DNA of 64,000 bases from Diploscapter coronatus. Lineage: Eukaryota > Nematoda > Chromadorea > Rhabditida > Rhabditidae. The DNA lies in NCBI GenBank assembly GCA_964036155.1, contig OZ038423.1:10927249-10991248 (forward strand). Reading direction: 5' to 3'. The notes beneath the pieces are model-generated. The model did no database searches. It was not told where the DNA came from and was given only the letters and a program-made list of their open reading frames with translations. Each line of letters starts with the position of its first letter. Position 1 is the first letter of the stretch. Below are positions 14,271-24,161 of this stretch, in pieces. Made by a program: the position numbers and the translations under genes.

Positions 14271-15558
14271 ATTAAGGTGATATCCGGGAAATTGGATTTG
14301 TAAAATTCACACTTATAATTTTTAATTAAATGATTTGGAGGGAAATCTAGTTTTCCCCTTCAAGATTGATTTTATCTTCAAATTTTTCTTTTTTCTATCA
14401 AATATCCTGATTTTATCTAGAAATTATCAAGTCTGTTTTTTTTTCTTATTTCTTAACTTTTTTTTATCTATTATCTAGGAAAACTCAGGATTATTGTTTA
14501 TTTAATTTGAAAGTTAGTGAAATTATGAATTTTTTAAAGAAATATATTTCACTTTCTTTCAAGTTAAAAATTTGCATTTCTACACAAAGATATACGACTT
14601 TTATCGATCTCATGTCAATGTTGTCCCTCTATGACATTTTTTCTTCTTCCTCTTTAGAAATTTTATTTTATTTTATTTATTCTACTCCTTTCAGAGTCAA
14701 CTTCCTCTTTATCGAAGTATTTCCCCCTCTAAAGTCCACTTTTTCCAAAACGGGTCCCAAATATAGTTTATTTTAACCTCAAATTGTGATTTTTTAAGAT
14801 GATTTTGCTGAAATTAAAAAAAATTCCAAGCAAGGCCATTCTTTGTCTATTATAAGTTCGTTAGGAATTTTTATGAGCTGTGAAAATTTAGACAATTCAA
14901 CTTTGACGTCAATTTTTTGCGGGTTTTTGATTCGGTAGAGGTCAAGGAGAGGATATATGAAATCCCTGACGTCTACCAAATCGTTTCGATATATGCTCTC
15001 TTGCGATGTATTCTAGACGACTTTCCATCTTTCTCTCTCCGTGTCGTGTCGGTTCTTCTATTATTGTTGTTGGAGTAAAGTGTTGAAAAATTTCATTTTA
15101 GGAAGTTAGCATAAAAGCGAAATACTGATCAAAGTTATTATCTTCAGAAAAAAATATGACCTTTCAAATGCATGAGGTATCGTACCTGCACGCTGCCTGT
15201 CAAATACGCTTCCATCTTTCCAAAATTTCACTCAAAGCCAGGACGTAGAGGCGGGCTCTGCCTCTTTGAGGGAGGAATGAATTGGGTGGGAAGAGGATGA
15301 AAGCGTGTCAAGATTTTATCGGCGAAACATTAACATTCATCAATTGAAATCTATTATGGCGAACAATTGACATGCATTTTTAAAATCTAATATGATGGAA
15401 AATTGGCATGCGTTTGAAATCTCCTAAAATTGCGGAAAATCGATTATTTTTGGATTTAAAAAAGTTTCATTACCATTTCATCGTCACCCTAAATCGGTAG
15501 TCTCTCGGACCTACGCCCCAAATTCCAAGAGCCAACTGACTTCCATCCACAAGACGTC
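14271..15558. other. Intergenic region, no gene seen
   Basis: AT-rich on the left, then a GC-richer block at about 15000-15310 that probably belongs to the promoter of the next gene. A copy of the recurrent motif GGATATATGAAATCC lies at 14951-14965. The open frame at 14507-14776 has no exon-like codon bias or splice sites. Confidence 0.5.
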
Positions 15559-16986
15559 ATGCGTCTGCTCGCCATCGTCGTCCTCGGCGTCACCATTGGC
15601 GTCGCCTACGCCGCCATCAAGCAGACGGCCGAGTCACGCAGGGTAAGGCGTCATTTGACGTCACGGCGTCATTTGACGTTACGGCGTCATCTAAAAGCAT
15701 GACATCACATAACGCCCTTCTTTCCAGTTCCTCGTCGCTGCGTCCGAAAAGAGCGGCCATCGTCACTTGATGCAGTACTACGTCAAAGCAACTGCCGCAT
15801 CACCAGAGATCGACCGGGAATATGGCGTCGTCGCAGCGTAAGTGGCGTTATGTAATGATGTGATATCGAAATATGGGGCGTTTTAGGTTTGACATGAGCA
15901 GCGAGGCGGTTTTCGGGCCGTACATTCCGGAGTGGGTCGGACAAAAGCAGGTGGTCGCCACGACCGCCGGCATCGAGAATCGCGACGGCGAAGAGTGAGT
16001 GGGAATAACGCCATGGCGCATAAATGGCGTCATTCGCTTTCTTTCAAGGTACTTCCTCGTGCAGCAGGACTTCCAAACGCTAACCCAGTGCAGCTTGCTC
16101 GACGCGAAGGGCCAGCTGACGCAAGAAGCAAATAGCAAGGCCATCCACATCGGCAACCGCTATCCGGTCCTCAAGCGCAGGGGAACTAACGACAATAAGG
16201 GAAGGAAGCTTAGGTTCGTAGAGATGACATCATCATGAAAGTAGGCCACTTGGAAACCATAAGCCCTCAAGCCATTGCGAAATAGTGTATGGTTAGGGGA
16301 GGGTACTGGAAGGTACGGGGTTATTTTCCTATACTATTTTGCATGGCTCGAGGGCTTATGGCTTCCAAGTTGTCTGAAAATAAATAGGATCATCATCAGG
16401 TTGATGCGTCATGACATCAAAAGACGTTATAAAATAGCGTCATTTTACTAAATAACGCCCTTCCAGAGTGCTCTTCTACATCGGCACGTACGACAACGAG
16501 ACGGGCGAAGCCAGCCTGATCGGCGAGGACTACGACGAAGTCGGAGACAGTGATCCCACCGTAGTTGTAAGTGACGTCATAGAGATTAAATATGACGCAC
16601 CGATGGCGTCCTTTGAATCAAATATGGCGCCTATTCTCTTGCAGATCTCTATCCTGAATCTTGGAAATTCAATCCTATCGGATGAATACAACAAGGACGA
16701 GTTCGTCACGCTCTGCCATTCCGATATCATCTATCCGCGGGTAATTTGACGTCATTAAAAGGTGTCGTTTAAAATGTGACGTCCTATCTAACGCTCTATA
16801 ATAACGACGTTTCAGTTCGCTGCTGGAAAGACGTGACGTTGCTAAGGATGCGGTACACCGCGGCGAGGCGCCAAATGAGAAGGTGGTACTGGAGAGGCAC
16901 ACACTAAATGGGCAAATGGTAGGGTTGTCAGAAAATTGGTACCATTTGGCAACTGATACGATTTTTTGCAGAGGGAGGATGGGTGA
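15559..16986 (+). CDS. Secreted protein of unknown family
   Basis: Exons 15559-15642, 15728-15837, 15887-15994, 16049-16213, 16467-16566 and 16645-16740 are well supported by GT-AG sites and phase. The first exon encodes a signal peptide (MRLLAIVVLGVTIGVAYA) cleaved near residue 18. The mature part has two Cys residues (TQCSLL, TLCHSD), an acidic stretch around EDYDEVGDSDP, and no motif I recognise. The 3' end is uncertain. The strong acceptor TTTCAG at 16815 in phase adds only FAAGKT and a stop at 16836. Using the weaker acceptor GCTAAG (exon 16847-16918, then 16972-16986) gives a longer tail with good codon use ending QMREDG, and the AATAAA at 17103-17108 then lies at normal distance. Introns are full of GACGTCA-type motifs. 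No function can be assigned. Confidence 0.65.
16248..16370. repeat. Imperfect 40-bp-arm hairpin inside an intron
   Basis: Left arm 16248-16290 starts ACTTGGAAACCATAAGCCCT; the right arm 16331-16370, reverse complemented, starts ACTTGGAAGCCATAAGCCCT, and they continue to match to ...AAATAGT with few mismatches. The 40-base spacer is G-rich. It lies in the 16214-16466 intron of the secreted-protein gene. A small foldback (MITE-like) element or a structured intronic RNA would both fit. Confidence 0.75.
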
Positions 16987-17102
16987 ACCACCAACCATCT
17001 GCTGAGAAAGACGCTTCACCAATCACTAGCCCACAAATTAATACCTGCACCCACAAGGCTCACTCACTTCTGAGCATAAAAAAATCCCCGTCGTGTGTAT
17101 TG

Positions 17103-17108
17103 AATAAA
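17103..17108 (+). terminator. Polyadenylation signal AATAAA
   Basis: AATAAA 117 bases after the longer predicted stop (16986) of the secreted-protein gene, or 267 bases after the shorter one (16836). The closer spacing favours the longer model. Confidence 0.5.
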
Positions 17109-17580
17109 GACGATGCCCAAAGTGTGCATGTTTAGAGAAAAAGACGAAACAACTCGACAAAAGAAGCGTAAGGCTTCAAAGAATCGGTTTTCTACAGAGA
17201 AAAATCGATAATTTATCAAAATGAAGCTGTTAAAGCACAGATACCGATAATTTCGCAAAGTGGCTGTCATTTTGAGTGAGTTTTATTCATTTTTCATTTC
17301 ACTCTCTTGGTTTATTCCCCTCGCTCTTCTTTTCGAACTGCAAGTGTACGGCGTAAACTCGAATCATTTTGTGCAATCCTAGCAATTTTTCATCAGACTC
17401 GTCATTTCTGACTTTCTTTCCTTAAAATCGGTAACTCTTCTCGATTTGCGCATTTTGCAGAGTATTCTAATTTCTCGAATACTGTAATCGTTTTGGAAAA
17501 TCGTCATTTTCCATTTTGGACCATAAAAATCGTCCTCGATTTTTTTATTTAAAAAATATTCGAACTTCCTAAATTATAGT

Positions 17581-17591
17581 TTTTTTTTCAG
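17581..17591 (+). promoter_or_regulatory. Probable spliced-leader acceptor of yars-1
   Basis: A run of T ending in CAG, 11 bases before the ATG at 17603, is the expected trans-splice acceptor and supports that start. Confidence 0.6.
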
Positions 17592-17602
17592 ATTTCAAGA
17601 AA

Positions 17603-20600
17603 ATGGCAGCGACCGAAGAAAACCCTCCGGAGTTGAGCGAAGACGTCAAGAGGCGCAGGGATTTGGTCTTGAGGAATTTGCAAGTAAAAATTCGTTTCTA
17701 GGTTTTCTAAAAAATAAAACAATTGGACAAATAAATAAATAAAAATAAGTAAAGAAATTAAAGCTCGAATATGTTTCAGGAAGCCCTCGGCACGGACAAG
17801 CTCGTGAAACAGCTCTCAACCGAAGGGAAGGTTCCTCACCTATATTGGGGCACAGCGACTACAGGAAAGCCTCATGTCGGATACCTCGTGCCCATGCGAA
17901 AGATCGCCGACTTTCTGCATGCTGGCCTGAAAGTAAATTTATCTTTGCCTATTTTATCTATCTCTTAGCGAAAGAAATTGACGCATTTTTAAAAAGAAAA
18001 TGATAGTTTTGTATTTCGAAAGCAAAATGAATATGGGGATATTTTAGGTCACGATTTTGTGGGCAGACCTGCATGCGTTCCTGGACAACATGAAATCCAC
18101 GTGGGAGCTGCTGGAAAATCGCGTCATTTACTATGAGAACATTGTCAAGTCCCTGCTGCAATCTTTGGACGTTCCTATCGAACAGCTACATTTTGTGAGA
18201 GGAACGCAGTACCAGCTTTCCAAGTAACAATTTAGATTTCAAATCATTTTTTCAAAACTAAAAATTTGTATCGAAATCTACCAATTTTTAAACAAACTCC
18301 TTATCCTTCTTTTCTAAAATAGTGTTTGAAATTCTTAAGGTTCCCGAAAAATCGATAATTCCGAATTTCACCCAACACCATTTCCAGAGAGTACACCTTC
18401 GACCTTCTTCGTCTGACGACGCAAGTGTCGCAGAGAGACGCATTGAAGGCTGGGGCGGAAGTCGTCAAACAAGTCGAATCCCCTCTGCTCTCTGGGTTAC
18501 TGTACCCTCTACTACAGGCTCTCGATGAGCAGTATTTGAAGGTGGGAGCTTTTTCCTATATTTTTAAAATGTTTTATTTTCAACGAAAAATAGGCTTTAC
18601 TTTAACAGGATTAGAGTTTATACGAAAAAGGTTTTTTTTTTACAGAAATTTGTTTCCTACAAGAACATATTTGACTTGATCTTTTCCAGAAAGGTACCCT
18701 TTCAAATTTGTTCTTTTGAATTCTAGGTGGACGGTCAATTCGGCGGCGTCGACCAGAGGAAGATCTTCATTTTGGCCGAGGAGCAGCTTCCCAAATTGAA
18801 GTTGGGAAAGCGATGGCATCTCATGAACCCCATGGTGCCTGGGCTGACGGGCAGTAAGATGAGCAGGTTAGGATTTTTTATTCGAACTAATTTCGAAGAA
18901 AAACCATGGAGCGAATTTGCACGAAACTTCTTAATATACATTACACGGCGATAAAATACGTATTTTTTGTGAAAATTTGATAAAACTTGCGCCTTTTTAT
19001 AGGATAAAATATTTCTAGTTCGGAAGAAAATTCGAAAATCGATCTGCTCGATGACAAATCGACTGTGGAGAGGAAAATCCAAGGGGCTTATTGTCCGAGA
19101 GAGGGAGACGACAACGGAGTGCTCGCGTTCTACAACTACGTTCTGCTGCCTGCATTCGCGCCCAATGCGTTCAAAATCGGAAACAAGTAGGGACTACTGT
19201 AGAATTACCAATTTTCTTATGAAAAATTAAAGATTACTGTGTTTTTTAGAAATATTTAACCTGAGAGAAAATTCTGTATTTTTCCCCGTAGAACTTATCG
19301 ACTTTTTTTGAGATTACCGTAGCTGTTCTTGTTAAAATTACCAATACTTTTCAGAGACTACTTCGAGTTTTCCGAATTGAAAACCGATTTCGTGGAGGGC
19401 CGTATTTCCGAGGAGCAGCTTAAAGAGCCGCTGGTCAACTTCCTGAACGACTTACTTGAGAAGGTACGGTAGTAATTTATGCTAATTGTTAAAATACTTA
19501 TTCTTGAGGTTCAAAAACGCTGTGACAACGATGTGGTCCGAGGGGCGATCGAGAAGGGGTACCAGGTCAAATTTTCATTCTTACTTTAATTTAATTCGAA
19601 AATGTTTCAGCAAGTCCCCGCCCGAGCCGTCAAAATCCCTGAGCGACCCGAAATCACCCTCAATGAAGAGGAAAAGAAGAAACTGGAAAATGCTTTGAAA
19701 GGAAAGGCCGAGGTAGTCGGAGGAGAGGACTACGCACTGAGGGCTGCTTTGAAGGTAAGAGTATTTCTATGCTATTTATTTTATAGAACACTTTGAATTC
19801 ATTATTTTTCTTGAGACTTTTGTTTTAATTTATACAGAAAATTAGCTATTTTATGATGTGATTTTTTTCAGAAGAACAAAATCAGCGTGCTCTATGCTCT
19901 TCATGCAAAGGGCAAATTCCATCTGGGATATTTGATGCCGCTGTTGAGAATCAAGGAGTGGGCAGATTTGGGAATGAATTTGGAGATCACCATTCTGGTT
20001 TCGGAGATGGAGGGCTTCTTGGATGAAGAGAAGGTGGGAGTTTTTTTCTACTTGTTTAATTCAAAGGGTTTTTCATCTTTCCTGAAAAGCTCTTGAAATT
20101 TTCAAGAACAAACACCCCCCTTTTTCACAAATGTTGGAAATTTCATGTCTTTTCCTATCAATTTTGTATTAAAAATTGAGATTTTCAAAGGCGAAAAGGG
20201 ACTTTTATTACTTAGTTCAACTTTTCCAGCTTCCCTGGAATGCTCGAGAGGCGAGAGTGAGTTTGTTCATTCAAATTCTGGAGGGATTGGTGAAAAAGTT
20301 GGGACTTGAAGGAAAGGCAAAAGTTCTTCCGGCAACGGCTTTGAGTGGATATTTCAGCAGGTATTTTTATTCGATTTAGTTTTAATTTGATTTCTTTTAA
20401 TTCTCAGCGATTACGTCTTGGACATGTACAAGTTGGCTTCATCGGTTACAAGAGATGAGTCTTCGATTTGTGAAGGTAAAATTAACAAATAAATAAGAGT
20501 AAAAGATTCATTTATAAAAAAATATTTAAAACGACAAAAATGGGAAGGAAATAAAATGAGAAAAATTCCAGGATCAGCCCTGTCCGGGAACTTGGTTTCA

Positions 20601-21759
20601 TTAATTTACTCGTTGAATGCTCGTCTCGTGAATGCGGACGTGCTGATTTCTGGGAAAGACGAATTGGCCAAGAATGAGTTGCTTATTAAGGTAATTTAAA
20701 AAAAAAATATTTTTAAAAATTTGTTCTTCTATGTTTATACAAATATTTAATCTGCCTAAATTTTATTTAAAAATTTTTAAAATCTATTTTTCCAGCTTAT
20801 GGCTTCTCTCGGTTGCTGTCCGCCAACCCAGATTTGCGTGGAGACGTTGCCCGGCTGCGACGGCAAGAAAATGACCGCATCGAATCCTGATTTCCTGCTC
20901 GACTTTAGCGATACACCCAAGCAGATCAAGGTAATTTTCTAGCTGTTTTAATCTTTATAGTTTCCCTTCAAATATTTGTACTAGTTCTTTCACTATTAGT
21001 GAATCATGGAAAAATATAAATTTCTACACATTGATTATTTTCGTTTTTATTCAGTATTTGTAAGTCTCCTTCGTAAAACGATAATGCTAGAAATAGATTT
21101 TTAAAATTGATTTTTTTATTTTAAAAAAATTCCAGACCAAAATCGCGCGAAGCTTTTGTGAGCCAGAAAATCTGACTGGAAACGTCGCTATGGAATACTC
21201 CAAAATGTTCGTCTTCCCGCTTCTTCAAGGAAAAGGTAATTTTCTGCAAAAATCGAAAACGAGAGAAACGAAAAGAAATTTAAATAAAAAATAATTCCAG
21301 CTCTCCAAATCTCGCGCTCCGAGGAGAACGGCGGCAATTTGTCAATTCAGAATTACGATAGTATGGAAAACGAATTTCTGAAGGGAAGCAAGCCCGGTTC
21401 CCCCCTCCATCCAGGAGATCTGAAAACCGCGGTCACCCAACACATCAATGAGTATGATTTTTTTCTGAAATAAAGTTTGTCAGTTTTTCACAACAAAATT
21501 TATCTTGAAGAACGATTACTGTAGTCTTTCAAAATGCTACTTTTCAAAAAAATCTATGATAGGTAGCTTTGTATTAGTTCTAATTTTTGGTATAAAAAGA
21601 CTTTGGATTTTCGGTGAAGAAATGATGAGATTTTATCCTAATTTTTATAAAATCCTCGTTTTTTCCAGGTTCTTTGACTCGACCAAGGCTGAGTTCGTGA
21701 AACTGGATCCGAAACTTCTGACGGCCGCTTTTCCGACTAACAAAGGAAAGAAGAAGTAA
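17603..21759 (+). CDS. yars-1: Tyrosyl-tRNA synthetase, tandem double-module form
   Basis: Sixteen exons in phase: 17603-17683, 17780-17932, 18048-18223, 18388-18541, 18727-18866, 19019-19186, 19355-19463, 19611-19754, 19872-20033, 20230-20360, 20408-20475, 20572-20690, 20796-20930, 21136-21235, 21301-21451 and 21669-21759, giving 693 residues. Known reaction: ATP-dependent charging of tRNA-Tyr. Module 1 (about 30-325) is a complete catalytic core: [18 protein letters not shown] (class I HIGH-like), [19 protein letters not shown] and GSKMSSSEE. Module 2 (about 375-693) is a diverged second copy: [24 protein letters not shown] instead of [15 protein letters not shown], and the typical end [10 protein letters not shown]. 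The second copy has lost the QFGGVDQRK block ([13 protein letters not shown] there). There is no EMAPII-like C-terminal domain. Normal TyrRS works as a homodimer, so the fused pair probably forms an intramolecular pseudo-dimer with one active site; this is inference. It is the only TyrRS visible. Confidence 0.94.
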
Positions 21760-22649
21760 AAAACTCGCATTTTAAAGAATCTAGGTAATTTTCGATGCCT
21801 TTATATGCCAAATTTCGTGATATCAAAGAATTGTCTAGTAATTTATATCAAAAGTTTATTTTTTATCATTTTTATCCAAGTTCTTTTCGAATAATTCATC
21901 CGAAAATTTCATTTATAATTTTTTATCTAAGTTCTGGTGGATTAGGATGTTTTTCGATTGTTTTATCGAGTGAAAATGAGAACTTTGAAATTCCAGTGAG
22001 TGGGCTTTAAAATTTTGAAAACTTGTAAAGCGTCCAATCCCTTTTTCATGGACTATTCTTCAAAATGGGATGATTTTACAAGGTTTGAACAAAATGGTTT
22101 TCACATTTATTGTTGTTTCCAATATGGTGCTGGAAAATCGGTTAAATAAATTGTTTAAAAAAATACCAGCCAGTTCTTATCTCCCATGTTTTAACTTGGA
22201 ATTAGATTTTTATGATCAGAGATGGTTTTTGCAAAACCAGATATGTTAATGGAGTTAGTTGACGCGGGGGAAAGTTATATGAAGGGTGATTCAGATTTTT
22301 TCCTAGGTTAGTAGTATTGAAAATTTTCGAATATTGACATGATTTCTAGAAATTTCTACAGATTTGTGGCTTTTCTAGTTCTCCTAAATCTAAAATTCCG
22401 TCCTATTAAGAGCTCCTGTATCTTAGGTAGTTACTATATCCCTGAAAATTTGAATTTCATTTTTAAGATGAATATAGATGCTACTCGGGGTCAAGATATT
22501 TTGCTGCTAGTCAGTTAGACTGCACGTAGGCTTTAGAGGCATTATTTTAAAATGGACATCATAAATTAACAAGGCGTAATATGTTAAAAGGCGTCATCAT
22601 TATTTGAAGATGGCACTATTAGCGTCAGTTTAATCAAATTTTCCATTAG
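21760..22649. other. Intergenic region 3' of yars-1
   Basis: The region presumably includes the yars-1 3' UTR; an AATAAA occurs near 22145. The missing first exon(s) of the Cys-rich gene should lie in the right part, but no initiator exon of the required phase with a usable donor could be identified. Confidence 0.4.
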
Positions 22650-23155
22650 ACGATATACGATATGCACCCAAGGTTGGCCCCGATATTTTCAATGCAAGAA
22701 GCGGTTCGTATTCAATTTTTGTCAACAGGTAAAAAAGATCGAATTTTTCAAAATTTAAACAGTTTTAGAAATGTGTCCCCGCCCCAGGAATAAACGGTGA
22801 TCCTCGATTTGAGTGTTTCGAAAATTCCACGAATGTTTGCATAGTTCAGAAGGAAAGACTCTATGATCCTTATCAAGTAGGATTTTTTATCGATTCGCCT
22901 AAAATTTTGATTTATAGAATTTGTTTTTTTCAACTTATCTAAATTTTTCTCTACATACCTCTAATTTTTCGATTTACTTAAAAACTTGCCTAGCTTACCC
23001 AACATTTTCTAAACTTTCCCGTTTTTCAATCAAATCGGTACCCAAAACAATTCATATGTATCTTTTATTCCATACTATAACAGATCTATATCTCTAGGCC
23101 AGAGTGCATGCGATATAGAGAGAGGAAAAGAAACTTCAACGGAGGGGGCACATAA
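22650..23155 (+). CDS. Cys-rich hypothetical protein (5' exon not found)
   Basis: Three exons join in phase: 22650-22728 (one base completing a codon, then RYTICTQGWPRYFQC...), 22769-22876 (KCVPAPGINGDPRFECF..., ending RLYDPYQ) and 23084-23155, ending in TAA. All have GT-AG boundaries (TTAG, TTTTAG, ACAG acceptors). The 62 residues of the first two exons contain seven Cys with a CxxGWPRYFQC spacing, resembling a small extracellular disulfide-rich domain, but I do not recognise the family. No start exon was found; the first exon needs a partner ending in phase 2. The last exon is the weakest. The middle exon is the part I trust, as its codon use is clearly unlike the flanking DNA. Confidence 0.42.
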
Positions 23156-23385
23156 CGCAGTCTTACTTTGCTGTAGACATGGTACCTTAGCACCAGCTCA
23201 AGCTTTCAGAGTCGCCATGTTTTTATCAAAAATACAGGATATTCTCCTTGCAAAAAATAGCGCTAAAGAGAGCGAGAAAAGATACCATACAGAATTTTCC
23301 TGGGTACTTATTTGATTGAAACGGGGTACTTAGATCTAAACTTAGGTCGCATCAGAACCTCTAACAACTGAAATATCGGGACCCG

Positions 23386-23944
23386 ATGTCATACCGCAAA
23401 CCGGAAACGGGGGTAATTCATCAAGATGTTAAATTTTCAAGAAAAACATTAGTCTCACCCACCGGCGTGCTCCTACCTTACCCCGCGCCTTCACCATATT
23501 CTCCTCCGGGCTATTTTAACACAGGAGGACTAGGCTTCAACGTGAATTTGGCGTTCTTGCCAATTATTGGGTGGATTTTTAATACGAACGTAAGAAAAAT
23601 TTAATTATGGCATCATTTAAAAATAATTTGACGTCCTGACACGCAATATTGAATTGTTTTTAGTTTGGCGTGCAAATCCCGAATATCGTAATGCCACTTT
23701 ATCCCTCGTATCCATTCGTAGCCCCGGGATCATACAGCGGTTTTTTGCCATTAATTGGAAATTCGATAGATTACGATCCCTATTCTGGTAAGTTTTTAGG
23801 GAGATTTTTTTTTCTAAATTTGGGGACAATTTAGTTCCCGTAACTCCTTGTGTTCCGAATGAAACCTGGCCTGTGATTTCGACAAGTTTGTGGCCGGTTT
23901 TTGAGGGAACCACACAACCTTCGACAAATATAACTGGACCATGA
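23386..23944 (+). CDS. Small Pro/aromatic-rich hypothetical protein
   Basis: Exons 23386-23589, 23664-23787 and 23835-23944 join in phase to 145 residues with a TGA stop. An in-frame TAA shortly upstream with no acceptor between makes the ATG at 23386 the likely start. The protein is rich in Pro, Tyr, Phe and Gly (VLLPYPAPSPYSPPGYF, VMPLYPSYPFVAPGSYSGF), has a hydrophobic segment around NLAFLPIIGWIF, and a Thr-rich C terminus with N-glycosylation-type NET and NIT sites. It could be a short cuticular or secreted component, or the distal part of the Cys-rich gene just upstream; the phases also allow that gene to splice straight to 23664. No family recognised. Confidence 0.5.
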
Positions 23945-24097
23945 AAAGTTATGAAAAATTAGCATTCTTAAAAGAATGATATCCCTTCTTTAAACCTATT
24001 AATCAAATGTTCTTCATAAGTTACTATTCAATCATTTGCTCACCAGAACTGATAGGAATATTTATTGCTTAAAAACATAAATTTTTTATCGACAAGT

Positions 24098-24103
24098 TTT
24101 ATT
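24098..24103 (-). terminator. Polyadenylation signal AATAAA (minus strand)
   Basis: TTTATT on the plus strand is AATAAA on the minus strand, about 60 bases beyond the stop of the coiled-coil gene ending at 24162, a normal distance. Confidence 0.55.
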
Positions 24104-24161
24104 CATTTTTCTCGGGGTTGAATTCGGTTAAATCTCTCGAGTTAATTTATAGGATCGAGAT

